NCBI RefSeq assembly: GCF_016864375.1
Contig: NZ_CP069354.1
Location: 1,054,001-1,118,000 of the forward strand
DNA from: Microvirga sp. VF16
GTDB lineage: Bacteria; Pseudomonadota; Alphaproteobacteria; Rhizobiales; Beijerinckiaceae
Direction: 5' to 3'
DNA length: 64,000 nt
In this document: positions 52,302 to 61,551 of the stretch, in pieces
Layout: each line of letters starts with the position of its first letter
How positions within the stretch are numbered: position 1 is the first letter of the stretch
The notes under the pieces: generated by a model
Told to the model about the DNA's origin: nothing
What the model saw: the letters and a program-made list of their open reading frames with translations, nothing else
Database searches by the model: none
Program-made: the position numbers and the translations under genes

Positions 52302-53113
52302 GATTTGCTGCTCCCAATGCCATTCTTGGTGGTCTGATCATCGGCGTTCTTGGCGTCTGCGCCCTGTTTGGGGCGCTCTGGACACCTTTCGATCCGTTGA
52401 AAATCAATTTCGCTGCTCGCCTCCAGCCACCTGGGCCCGTGTACTGGCTCGGGACCGATGAGTTCGGCCGGGATGTCCTCAGCCGATTGATGGCGGCTGC
52501 CGCGACAAGCGTGTGGATCAGCCTTGTTACCGTGACGACGGCGATTGCGGTCGGGACGGTGATCGGCATGCTGACGGGTTATCTGCGCGGCTGGACCGAC
52601 CGGATTCTTATGGCCTTCAACGATGCTCTGTTGGCCTTCCCGGGCATTCTGCTGGCTCTTGGTCTTCTCGCCGTCATCGGCGCCAACAAGTACGGCATCA
52701 TCCTGGCGCTGGGGCTTGCCTATGCGCCTTCCGTAGCCCGCGTCGTGAGGGGCACCGTCCTGTCTCTGCGGGAAAAGGAATATGTCGATGCATCGAGGGT
52801 GATGGGAAATTCTGAAATCTATACCATGGCGCGACATATTCTGCCCAATTGCATCGCTCCCCTAACGGTGCTCGCCACGTCCATGTTCGGCTGGGTACTC
52901 CTTGCGGAAAGTGCCCTGAGCTTCCTTGGTCTGGGAGTGCCGCCTCCGGCTCCGACTTGGGGCAGCATGCTGGCCAGCAGCCGTTCCTTCATCGCCCAGG
53001 CTGTATGGCTCGGTATCTTCCCCGGCCTGTGTATCTCGCTGACGCTGCTCGGCATCAACCTGCTCGGCGATGCCGTGCGCGACAAACTCGATCCGAGAAT
53101 GCGAGGAGTCTGA
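52298..53113 (+). CDS. ABC peptide transporter permease (DppC-like)
   Basis: 271 aa with PPGPVYWLGTDEFGRDVLSR, the EAA loop EKEYVDASRVMGNSEIYTMA and the C-terminal GLGVPPPAPTWGSML and NLLGDAVRDKLDP. It forms the channel with the DppB-like subunit. The ATPase gene starts 2 bp later. Confidence 0.95.
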   Translation: MRFAAPNAILGGLIIGVLGVCALFGALWTPFDPLKINFAARLQPPGPVYWLGTDEFGRDVLSRLMAAAATSVWISLVTVTTAIAVGTVIGMLTGYLRGWTDRILMAFNDALLAFPGILLALGLLAVIGANKYGIILALGLAYAPSVARVVRGTVLSLREKEYVDASRVMGNSEIYTMARHILPNCIAPLTVLATSMFGWVLLAESALSFLGLGVPPPAPTWGSMLASSRSFIAQAVWLGIFPGLCISLTLLGINLLGDAVRDKLDPRMRGV

Positions 53114-53115
53114 TC

Positions 53116-54780
53116 ATGACCAGGACCGAACTGCTCCAGGTCGAGGGACTGAACCTCGTTGTTGCGCAAGCAGGGCTCGAAGTTGTCAAGAACGTGAGCT
53201 TTTCCGTCGCGCCGGGCGAGATCGTCGGCATTGTCGGCGAGTCCGGAAGTGGAAAGACGCTCGCGGCCCGAGCCATCATGGCCCTTGAGCCGCCAGCGAT
53301 CCAGAGGACTGCCGGGAGCATCCGCTTCGAAGGAAAAGACCTTGACCAACTCTCGCCGAAAGATTTGCGGCGCTTGAGGGGGGCACGCATGGGGATGGTG
53401 TTCCAGGAGCCCATGACCTCGCTCAACCCGTCGATGCTCATCGGCCGGCAACTGGACGAGGGTCTGGAGCTTCATCGCGATCTCGATGCCAACGAACGCA
53501 GGGAGCTCATCCTCAACATGCTCCGGAGGGTTGGAATCAAGGATCCCGAGGGAGCACTCGAAGCCTATCCGCACCAGTTCTCCGGCGGCATGCGTCAGCG
53601 GATCATGCTGGCTTCGGTCATGCTTCTTCAGCCGGCTCTTCTGATTGCCGACGAGCCGACGACAGCACTGGATGCTGTTGTCCAGCGTGACGTGCTTGAG
53701 CTCATGGTGGAGCTCACACGCGCCCGAGGGACGGCAGTGCTCATGATCAGCCATGATCTCTCGATGGTCGCTCGCTACACCGATCGCATTATCGTCATGT
53801 GCAAAGGCGAAATCGTCGAGCAGGGGGCGACGCAGGATCTGCTGCGCCATCCTCGGCATCCCTATACGCAGAAGCTGCTGGCTGCGATGCCGCGACGCCT
53901 GCCCAAGCGCGATCTCTCTGCTTCCGTCGAACCGGTCGTGGAAGTGCGCGATCTCGTGGTGGAGTATCGCGGGCGACAGGGCTTCTTTCGCAAGGAGCCC
54001 GGTAAACGGGCGCTTCACGGCGTCAGCTTGGCAATCAGGCCGAGGGAGGTCGTGGCGCTGGTGGGAGGATCAGGATCCGGCAAGACGACGCTGGGTCGCA
54101 CGATTGCCGGCCTGCTCGATCCCACGGACGGCGACATCCGCTTTGCCGGGCGTCCCGTTCGCCGCGGTTCCGAGGGCTGGAGCAACTATCGCCTCAACTG
54201 CCAGATGGTGTTCCAAGACCCGTATTCCTCGCTCGATCCACGCATGACGATTGCAGACCTCGTCCGCGAAGCCCTGCGTCTGGTGCCGGAGATGGGGCAT
54301 CGCGAGAAGATGGACCGGGTGCGCGAGATCCTGCATGACGTCGGTCTCGGCGATCAGTTCGCCGGGCGTTACCCCCACGAATTGTCGGGCGGGCAACGTC
54401 AGCGGGTCGCGATTGCACGTGCTTTGGTGCGCAGGCCCGCATTTGTCATTGCCGATGAGCCTGTCTCCGCCCTCGACGTCACGGTGCGGGCCCAGGTCCT
54501 TGACCTGTTCGCTGACCTGCAACAGCGGCACGGCTTTTCCTGCCTCTTCATCAGCCACGACCTTGGGGTCGTTGAGCAGATCGCAGACAGGGTCATCGTC
54601 ATGCAGGATGGCCGCATCGTGGAAGAGGGGGATCGCGATACGATCTTTGATCAACCGCAGGATCCTTACACTATCAAACTCCTTTCCGCGATCCCGGCGC
54701 TTGAGGCTACGGCAAACGGTGGCGTTCGGCTGAGATGGCGTTTCGACGACATGCCCGACGGTTTTGTGGCCACGGCATGA
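53116..54780 (+). CDS. Fused dual ABC ATPase (DppD-DppF in one chain)
   Basis: 554 aa from ATG 53116 with a GAGGAG SD; a longer frame from 52849 lies inside the dppC gene and is rejected. Residues ~1-255 are a DppD-like ATPase ([39 protein letters not shown]). Residues ~270-545 are a DppF-like ATPase ([41 protein letters not shown]). The N-terminal half lacks the cysteine-bearing C-terminal extension of stand-alone DppD. It energises the two permeases encoded upstream. Confidence 0.95.
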   Translation: MTRTELLQVEGLNLVVAQAGLEVVKNVSFSVAPGEIVGIVGESGSGKTLAARAIMALEPPAIQRTAGSIRFEGKDLDQLSPKDLRRLRGARMGMVFQEPMTSLNPSMLIGRQLDEGLELHRDLDANERRELILNMLRRVGIKDPEGALEAYPHQFSGGMRQRIMLASVMLLQPALLIADEPTTALDAVVQRDVLELMVELTRARGTAVLMISHDLSMVARYTDRIIVMCKGEIVEQGATQDLLRHPRHPYTQKLLAAMPRRLPKRDLSASVEPVVEVRDLVVEYRGRQGFFRKEPGKRALHGVSLAIRPREVVALVGGSGSGKTTLGRTIAGLLDPTDGDIRFAGRPVRRGSEGWSNYRLNCQMVFQDPYSSLDPRMTIADLVREALRLVPEMGHREKMDRVREILHDVGLGDQFAGRYPHELSGGQRQRVAIARALVRRPAFVIADEPVSALDVTVRAQVLDLFADLQQRHGFSCLFISHDLGVVEQIADRVIVMQDGRIVEEGDRDTIFDQPQDPYTIKLLSAIPALEATANGGVRLRWRFDDMPDGFVATA

Positions 54781-55211
54781 GCACTCAGGCCCAAGTTTCG
54801 AAGGGGATCGGCTCAACCAGCTAAGGCTGCAAAGGCTGCCAAGGTAACAGACTGGCTATGGGCCTGCTGCCCCACGAGCCTGATCTGAGCCCCCAAATCA
54901 GTAATCGATGGCCATGCTGCCCCGTCGTGAGCGGTCAGTTAGGTCTTCCCAGACCCGCTATCGCATTGGCGGTGTGAGGTGTGAGCGGACCTTGATTTAG
55001 GCGATTCTACTTCGCGAGCTGACGCGACTTAGGTCCTTCATCCCAACTAGGCTCAGTCGGTGGGCCTCGGCAGCTTCCTATCGGCGCTGATTTGTGCGTT
55101 AGACTTTTGGGTAACAGGAGAGCGATTATAGGTTTCGGTATCCATTTCTGGCCTACTTTATGCCAGTGCCGACAATAGTTGCAGATCCATGTGCCGTCTA
55201 ACGCCTACCCG
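54781..55211. other. Intergenic region before the GGDEF-EAL gene
   Basis: About 430 bp (398 bp if translation begins at TTG 55179). No frame shows coding character, and I see no terminator with a T tract or a repeat copy. It should hold the promoter of the GGDEF-EAL gene. Confidence 0.5.
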
Positions 55212-57881
55212 ATGCTATTCTCCAGGAAGTATGCTGTGAAATTATTTTCCTGGTACAGGAGCGCGCTCGCCCGCAATCCCGTTTTGAACGTTCTGGTTCT
55301 GGCTGCGTTCTTCAATCTGTTTTGTGTCGCTCTCATTTTCGATGAACGGCAAAATGCCCTTATTCAGGCAAAGGGGTCATCAGGAAATATTGTTGCGGCT
55401 GTCGGAAGGGACATCTCCCGTAACATCGAGATCATCGATCTGACGATCCAGAAGATTATTGATCGGATCAAGCAGCCTGACTTTGCTCGACAGGGGTCTG
55501 ATCTTCAACGGCAGCTGCTGTTCGATCAGGTTGCCACGGCACGATACTTTGCCGCGATCGCAGTAGCGGATCAAACCGGAAAACTAACATATCACTCCCG
55601 TCTCACTGATCTGAATGTCATCAACGTGGCAACAAACCAATACTTTATGGCCCACCGTGATCATCCAGATACGGGACTCTACGTTTCGCTCCCCATCAAG
55701 AGTCCGGTGGGTCTTGGGTGGGCCATCGTCTTTAGCCGGCAGCTATCCCACTTGGATGGTAGCTTTGCCGGGATCGTCTACGTGGCTCTGAGCCTCGACT
55801 ACTTCACCGATCTGTTTCGCAGGATGGATCTCGGACCAAATGGCTCCATGGCCCTCATACGCCGGGATGGAAAACTGCTTGCGCGGGAGCCTTTCAATGA
55901 AAGGCAACTCGGTACGGATATCAGCACGACGGATATTTACCGTCAATTTTCTATGGAACGGTCAGGGTCGTTCGAATCCCACGCTTCACCACTCGACGGC
56001 ATTCCGCGTCTCTATACATTTGCCCAGATCGGGGATTTCCCGTTAACGATCAGCGTGGGGCGCACCCTTCGAGACGTCTATGCCGCCTGGTGGCGCCGCG
56101 CCTTCACGATTGGCATTATCGTCGTGGCCCTGACTGGGGCCATGATCGCCTTAGCCTTCAACCTGCGGCGGGAGTTCCGACGCAGGCAGCTAGCCCATCA
56201 GGAATCCTTGCATAACGAAGCGCTCTTTCGCGGAGCGATGAGGGGGGCTGGCATCGGAACGGCTCTTCTGAATCTCGACGGGACCGTGTTCAAGGTCAAT
56301 CCGGCCCTTTGCCGTCTCTTCGGTTTCGCGGCGGATGAAATGTTGTCGAAGACAGTGGCCGTCGTGCTCCACCCAGATGATGCACCTCCGGACGATGGTC
56401 CTCTCCTGAGAGGAGAGATTGACTTCGCCGAGAGCGAACGTCGTTATCTCCGCAAAGATCGCACGGAGGTGTGGGTTCTGCGCTCATCTTCGCTGGTACG
56501 TGATGAGGCCGGGCGACCGGCTTATCTGATTGTGCAGTTTCAGGATATCACCGCACGACGAGAAGCTGAGGAGAAGCTCAGATATAGTGCAACCCATGAC
56601 GAACTGACAGGGCTTCTGAATCGGGCAGCCTTCGAGCAAGAGCTTGAAGAGGCCGTCGTGGAGAGTCGTCGGACGGGGATCAGGCATGCTCTCGCCTTCC
56701 TCGATCTCGATCGCCTGAAGATCATCAACGACACGGCAGGCCACGTTGCCGGCGATGCGCTGTTGCAGGGAGTGGCAGGAGCCTTGCCGACCTACCTTCG
56801 TAAGGGTGACATTATCGGTCGCCTCGGTGGAGACGAGTTCGGCATCATTCTTCTCGGATGCCCGCTCGACGATGCAACCGAGATCCTTGAGAGGCTCAAC
56901 ACGGCTGCCAGCGCCATCCAATTTCCATGGGATGATCGCAGCTATAAAGTTGGGGCAAGCATCGGGGTAACCGAGATTTCGCCCGCCTCTCGCTCGACGA
57001 GTGCTCTGCTGGCTCAGGCCGACATTGCTTGCCTGACGGCTAAAATGGCAGGACGGAACCGGGTCAGCCTCTATCGGCCGGAGCAGAGTGATGCTGTTGA
57101 TCGCCATCGTGAGATCGCGGTCGCCGCGGGGATCAAGGAGGCCATAGAGGAGGATCGGTTACGCCTCTTCGCTCAACGGATCGTGGCCTGTGCAGATACG
57201 TCCCTCGAGCGGTATGAGATCGTGGTCCGGATGGCCGACAAGGACGGGATCATCATTCCTCCATCTGTCTTCATCCCAGCTGCGGAACGATATGATCTCA
57301 TCGGGGCGATCGACCGCTGGGTGGTGCGGAAAACTCTGAGCCTGGTTGGAAAAGCCCTGACATCGGATCGGGAAATTTGCATTCATGTCAATCTGTCGGC
57401 GGCCTCGCTGGGGGATCCCTCTTTCTTGACCTACGCCCTTGAGGTTATTGAAGACAGTGGTGTCCCACCGGAGATCCTGGTCTTCGAGATCACGGAGACC
57501 GCCTTGATCAGCAACATGGCCCTGGCCATATCGACCGTTGGCAAGCTTCGGGAGATAGGGTGCCAGATTGCTCTCGATGACTTCGGCGCGGGTCTGAGTT
57601 CATTCAGGTACCTGCGAGAGTTCCCGGTCGACATCGTTAAGATCGATGGGAGCTTTGTCCGCAACATGATCGCCAGCTCCGTCGATCATCATATCGTCAA
57701 ATCGATTCATCAGGTCGCTCGCGAACTCGGTGCCCAGACAGTGGCTGAGTTCGTCGAGGATCAGGCGACCTTCAATATGGTCTGTACGATGGGGATCACA
57801 TTTGCTCAGGGCTATGCGATCCACAAACCTCAACCGTTCGAAGCCGTAGTTGCAGCTGCCAAGATAAAAGACGAGGTTTAG
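55212..57881 (+). CDS. Membrane-bound diguanylate cyclase/phosphodiesterase (Cache-PAS-GGDEF-EAL)
   Basis: About 889 aa from ATG 55212; the frame begins at TTG 55179 and neither has a good SD. Two membrane helices (LNVLVLAAFFNLFCVALIF; FTIGIIVVALTGAMIALAF) flank a ~250-residue Cache-like periplasmic sensor. A PAS domain follows (LLNLDGTVFKVNPALCRLFG), then GGDEF with an intact RLGGDEFGIIL, then EAL. In the EAL domain the signature reads E-I-V (RYEIVVRM), but the metal and catalytic residues are kept: ENLS-like NLSAASL, EITETALI, LDDFGAGLSSF and VKIDGSFV. It probably makes and/or degrades cyclic di-GMP in response to a periplasmic ligand. No neighbour reveals the output. Confidence 0.9.
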   Translation: MLFSRKYAVKLFSWYRSALARNPVLNVLVLAAFFNLFCVALIFDERQNALIQAKGSSGNIVAAVGRDISRNIEIIDLTIQKIIDRIKQPDFARQGSDLQRQLLFDQVATARYFAAIAVADQTGKLTYHSRLTDLNVINVATNQYFMAHRDHPDTGLYVSLPIKSPVGLGWAIVFSRQLSHLDGSFAGIVYVALSLDYFTDLFRRMDLGPNGSMALIRRDGKLLAREPFNERQLGTDISTTDIYRQFSMERSGSFESHASPLDGIPRLYTFAQIGDFPLTISVGRTLRDVYAAWWRRAFTIGIIVVALTGAMIALAFNLRREFRRRQLAHQESLHNEALFRGAMRGAGIGTALLNLDGTVFKVNPALCRLFGFAADEMLSKTVAVVLHPDDAPPDDGPLLRGEIDFAESERRYLRKDRTEVWVLRSSSLVRDEAGRPAYLIVQFQDITARREAEEKLRYSATHDELTGLLNRAAFEQELEEAVVESRRTGIRHALAFLDLDRLKIINDTAGHVAGDALLQGVAGALPTYLRKGDIIGRLGGDEFGIILLGCPLDDATEILERLNTAASAIQFPWDDRSYKVGASIGVTEISPASRSTSALLAQADIACLTAKMAGRNRVSLYRPEQSDAVDRHREIAVAAGIKEAIEEDRLRLFAQRIVACADTSLERYEIVVRMADKDGIIIPPSVFIPAAERYDLIGAIDRWVVRKTLSLVGKALTSDREICIHVNLSAASLGDPSFLTYALEVIEDSGVPPEILVFEITETALISNMALAISTVGKLREIGCQIALDDFGAGLSSFRYLREFPVDIVKIDGSFVRNMIASSVDHHIVKSIHQVARELGAQTVAEFVEDQATFNMVCTMGITFAQGYAIHKPQPFEAVVAAAKIKDEV

Positions 57882-57947
57882 CCGCCGGCATGACACCGCT
57901 GGGTTCTGTCGCGGCCGATTCTTCTCTTTGCCCGAAGCGAGTTTTCC

Positions 57948-59627
57948 ATGCCGACAAAGGATACTGAAACATCGGACAGGTCGGAATCCTCTCTGTCTCC
58001 CTTCCGGCATCGGATCTTCCTGGCTGTCTGGCTTGCAAGCCTCGCCTCCAATTTCGGAGGGCTGATCCAATCGGTTGGTGCGGCATGGCTGATGACGTCC
58101 ATCGGTGCATCGGCTGATCTGATAGCTCTGGTGCAAGCCTCCACGACTCTTCCAATTATGTTGTTCTCGCTCATGGCGGGTGCCATCGCAGACAACTTCG
58201 ACCGGCGCAAGCTGATGCTTGCCTCGCAGATCTTCCTGTTGGCCGTGTCGGTGGCCCTGACGCTGTCCACTTACTTCGGCTTGATGACACCCTGGCTCCT
58301 GCTCACCTTCACCTTCCTGGTCGGCTGCGGCACGGCATTCAACGGGCCTGCCTGGCAGTCGCTGGTGGGCGAGATGGTGCCCCGCTCCAGCCTGCCCGCG
58401 GCGATAGCTCTGAACAGCATGGGTTTCAACATCGCACGCAGTGTCGGACCGGCCCTCGGGGGAATCATCGTCGCGGCAGCGGGCGCCTTCGCCGCCTTTG
58501 CGGTCAATGCACTGAGCTATCTCGGGTTGATTACCGTTCTGGCACGGTGGCAGCCTGCCAGCGTGCCCAGGACTTTGCCGCCGGAAACCCTTGGCAGCGC
58601 CATGGCAGCCGGGATCCGGTACGTCGCCATGTCCCCCAATCTCGGCGTGGTGCTGTTGCGGGGAGCGGTCTTCGGACTCGCCGCTATCGCAGTCCAGGCC
58701 CTGATGCCGCTGATCGCCCGCGACCTGATCCATGGAGGTCCGCTCACCTACGGTCTTCTGCTCGGCGCTTTCGGCGCCGGCGCTGTCGGCGGTGCGCTTA
58801 TCAGTGCCCGCCTTAGACGGGCCTTGTCGCTCGAAGCTCTCGTTCGCATCGCTTTCGTTGGTTACGCCATCTGTGCGGCTGCGGCGGGATTGAGCCCCCT
58901 TGCGCTTCTGAGCATGGCCGCGATGGCGTTGGGCGGGGCTAGCTGGGTGCTTGCGCTCTCCAGTTTCAATGCAACCGTGCAGCTATCCTCGCCACGCTGG
59001 GTCGTCGGACGGGCCCTTGCGCTCTACCAGATGGCGACCTTCGGCGGGATGGCCTTCGGCAGTTGGATCTGGGGTGTGGCGGCCGAGCGCTTCGGGACGG
59101 CGAACGCTCTCCTCATTGCGGCAGGGGTGCTGATGGTCGGTGCAGCGCTTGGGCTGCGGTTTACGCTGCCTGAGCTGAAAACGCTGAACCTCGATCCGCT
59201 CAACCGTTGGACAGAGCCCAATGTCGTCATCGACATCCGCTCGCGCAGCGGCCCGATCGTGATCACCATCGAGTACGTGATCCGCGAGGCGGATGTGGCG
59301 ACGTTCCACGCCGTCATGGCGGAGAGACGGCGAATCCGGCGACGGGACGGGGCGCGCCATTGGACGCTGTTACGAGACCTGGAAAACCCCGAAATCTGGA
59401 TCGAGCGCTATCACAGCCCGACATGGCTGGAATACGTGCGGCATAACCAGCGCATAACCCAGGCCGACGCCGCTGTCGGTGAGCGCCTCCGCGCCCTGCA
59501 TCAGGGGCCTAACAGGCCCTCAGTCCGACGTATGATCGAGCGCCAGACAGGCTGGCTGGCACTCAGTCCTGGATATCAGGCCCATGAGATTGCCGACCCG
59601 CTCACAGACCCGACACGTTCGTCCTGA
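57948..59627 (+). CDS. MFS exporter (MFS_3/EntS-like) with a C-terminal soluble domain
   Basis: 559 aa. Residues ~15-410 form the 10-12 helix MFS core (IFLAVWLASLASNFGGLIQS, DNFDRRKLMLASQIFLLAVS, AFNGPAWQSLVGEMVPRSSL, with its cytoplasmic loop). Residues ~440-545 are a soluble ferredoxin-like domain resembling antibiotic-biosynthesis monooxygenases (IVITIEYVIREADVATFHAV, WIERYHSPTWLEYVRHNQRI), a known arrangement in this family. It likely exports a siderophore-like or toxic small molecule by proton antiport. It stands alone. Confidence 0.88.
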   Translation: MPTKDTETSDRSESSLSPFRHRIFLAVWLASLASNFGGLIQSVGAAWLMTSIGASADLIALVQASTTLPIMLFSLMAGAIADNFDRRKLMLASQIFLLAVSVALTLSTYFGLMTPWLLLTFTFLVGCGTAFNGPAWQSLVGEMVPRSSLPAAIALNSMGFNIARSVGPALGGIIVAAAGAFAAFAVNALSYLGLITVLARWQPASVPRTLPPETLGSAMAAGIRYVAMSPNLGVVLLRGAVFGLAAIAVQALMPLIARDLIHGGPLTYGLLLGAFGAGAVGGALISARLRRALSLEALVRIAFVGYAICAAAAGLSPLALLSMAAMALGGASWVLALSSFNATVQLSSPRWVVGRALALYQMATFGGMAFGSWIWGVAAERFGTANALLIAAGVLMVGAALGLRFTLPELKTLNLDPLNRWTEPNVVIDIRSRSGPIVITIEYVIREADVATFHAVMAERRRIRRRDGARHWTLLRDLENPEIWIERYHSPTWLEYVRHNQRITQADAAVGERLRALHQGPNRPSVRRMIERQTGWLALSPGYQAHEIADPLTDPTRSS

Positions 59628-59782
59628 CGTCATGCCGCCGACCGCCGCTTGTTGACAGGTGAGGCATCGGAGGATCACGATTCCCGCGTGGGAACTTGTT
59701 GACGGGAATGGCCACGGTGGACGGCTTCCACATGGTCGCCCGTGTTCCCGGCGGCACGCGGGTCTAGCGGAGGTCGAGCATT

Positions 59783-60460
59783 ATGAAGGCGATGAACGAG
59801 AACCACTTAGCGATCCTGCGGCGGCATATGGTCGAGATGATCGCCATTCACACCGACTTAGCGAGCGATGGGATCGGCAAAGCTGTGTTGGATGAGCGTG
59901 TGATGGCCGCGATGCGGAAAGTGCCACGGCATCTCTTTGTCCCGCCCGCTCTTGCGCCTTTTGCCTACCAGGACACGCCTCTGCCCATCGGCTTCGACAA
60001 GACGATTTCGCAGCCATTCATTGTGGCGCTCATGACCGATCTACTGTCCCCACAACCAAACGACACGGTGCTCGAGGTCGGAACCGGGCTAGGATACCAA
60101 ACGGCGATCCTGGCAGAACTTGCAGGTCAGGTCTGGACCATCGAGATTGTCGAAGAGTTTGCCAGCCTCGCGCGGGATCTCCTGCACCAACTCGGCTATG
60201 CTACGGTCGAGATCCACGTGGGAGACGGATCCCGCGGCTGGCGCGAGCATGCCCCCTTCGACAAGATCTTGGTGACGGCTGCGGCTGAGAGAGCGCCTGA
60301 TGGACTACTTGCCCAACTCAAACCAGGCGGGCGCTTGGTAATGCCCCTGGGCCCGGAAGAGATGCAGCGACTCACGATCATCGACAAGGACGAAGACGGC
60401 CAGACACGAACCGAGGACCTTCTTCCGGTTCGCTTCAGCCTGCTAGAGACGGTTACCTGA
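59783..60460 (+). CDS. pcm: Protein-L-isoaspartate O-methyltransferase
   Basis: 225 aa with the family order: VLDERVMAAMRKVPRHLFVP, FDKTISQPFIVALMTDLL (substrate region), VLEVGTGLGYQTAILAEL (SAM motif I), VWTIEIVEEFASLARDLL, VEIHVGDGSRGW and FDKILVTAAAERAPDGLL, ending in LKPGGRLVMPLG. GGAGG lies about 9 nt before ATG 59783. It methylates isoaspartyl residues in damaged proteins so they can revert, in the cytosol. The usual surE or nlpD neighbours are absent, so this may be a secondary copy. Confidence 0.93.
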   Translation: MKAMNENHLAILRRHMVEMIAIHTDLASDGIGKAVLDERVMAAMRKVPRHLFVPPALAPFAYQDTPLPIGFDKTISQPFIVALMTDLLSPQPNDTVLEVGTGLGYQTAILAELAGQVWTIEIVEEFASLARDLLHQLGYATVEIHVGDGSRGWREHAPFDKILVTAAAERAPDGLLAQLKPGGRLVMPLGPEEMQRLTIIDKDEDGQTRTEDLLPVRFSLLETVT

Positions 60461-60586
60461 GGCATGCCCGCCAAGTGGCTCCGCCCTTCCTCTGGCCCTG
60501 GTTCCCGGAGCCATGAAGCGTCGCGAATGCGCTCCCCAACCTGCAGAAAGAGAGTTCGCTCTAACAGAGTGAGATTAGTGACGGTG

Positions 60587-61465
60587 TCACTTAACTCCGT
60601 CCAAGGCGAAGTAGGTGCGGATCACCTGGCTGTCGTCCGCGTTGCCGTCACCGCGCCCGGAGGCTGCGAGGAACATCTGATGGGCCGCCGCGGCCAGGGG
60701 AAGCGCCGCCTTCGTGGCCCGGCCGGCATCAAGCACAATGCCGAGATCCTTGACGAAGATGTCGACCGCGCTGGTGACCTCAGGGTCTGATTGCAGCATC
60801 CGCGGTCCCCGGTCCTTGAGCATCCAGCTCGAGGCAGCGGAACCGCTCATGATCTCCAGCAGGATCTTGAGGTCGACTCCCACCTTTGAGGCCAGGGCAA
60901 AGGCCTCCGCGACAACGGCGATGTGTACACCGCAGAGGAGTTGATTGACGGTCTTCACCATGGCGCCTTGGCCAGGACGTTCACCGACATGAAAAACCTT
61001 GTCGCCCAGTGCGTCGAAGATGGGCTTTACGACACCGAATGTGTCGCGAGACCCAGCGGCCATGATGGTCAGCGTCGCGGCCGTGGCTCCTGCGACGCCT
61101 CCCGATACGGGGGCGTCGATCAGCCGTCGTCCGGCCTTGCGCACCCGCTCCTCGATTGCTTCCACGGCTGCAGGAGGACAGGTCGCCATCAATGCGATTA
61201 CGCCATCGGGTTGCAGGGCCTCCAAAGCCCCGCCTTCGAAGAGCACGGCTTCGGCCTGGGCCGCGTTCACCACCATCAAAATCAGGACATCTGCCCCGGT
61301 AGCCGCCTCCTCGGCAGTTCCCGCGCGCCTTCCTCCAGCATTCTCGAGCGCGTTGAGTGCATTGGCACTCAGGTCGAACCCCGTGACGGTGAATCCTTTC
61401 TTGACAAGATTCGATGACATCGGCACCCCCATGGCGCCAAGGCCGACAAAAGCAACGCGGGTCAT
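60587..61465 (-). CDS. Beta-hydroxyacid dehydrogenase (3-hydroxyisobutyrate/tartronate semialdehyde type)
   Basis: 292 aa. Cofactor fold VAFVGLGAMGVPMSSNLVKK, substrate loop RLIDAPVSGGVAGATAATLT, catalytic lysine in GQGAMVKTVNQLLCG, C-terminal IFVKDLGIVLDAGR. It is a paralogue of the dehydrogenase at 36637. It lies downstream of the second TRAP operon on the same strand (86 bp) and probably oxidises the imported hydroxy acid. Confidence 0.91.
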   Translation of the reverse strand: MTRVAFVGLGAMGVPMSSNLVKKGFTVTGFDLSANALNALENAGGRRAGTAEEAATGADVLILMVVNAAQAEAVLFEGGALEALQPDGVIALMATCPPAAVEAIEERVRKAGRRLIDAPVSGGVAGATAATLTIMAAGSRDTFGVVKPIFDALGDKVFHVGERPGQGAMVKTVNQLLCGVHIAVVAEAFALASKVGVDLKILLEIMSGSAASSWMLKDRGPRMLQSDPEVTSAVDIFVKDLGIVLDAGRATKAALPLAAAAHQMFLAASGRGDGNADDSQVIRTYFALDGVK

Positions 61466-61492
61466 GTCGTTCGTTCCCTCATCGATGGTGAC

Positions 61493-61546
61493 CCCTTCAT
61501 CGGCTTGATAGCCGAAGGGATTGGAGTGTCCTATTTAGGACACCCC
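61493..61546. terminator. Pair of hairpins between the TRAP operon and the dehydrogenase gene
   Basis: CCCTT-cat-CGGCT pairs with AGCCG-AAGGG (61493-61519), and GTGTCC-tattta-GGACAC (61526-61543) forms a second stem. They lie in the 86 bp gap and could separate the expression levels of the permease and dehydrogenase genes. No T tract is present. Confidence 0.45.
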
Positions 61547-61551
61547 TTAGC

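Noticed and set aside
52819..54018. 399 aa minus-strand frame antisense to the fused ATPase gene
   Set aside because: Shadow; the plus strand carries complete Walker and signature motifs.
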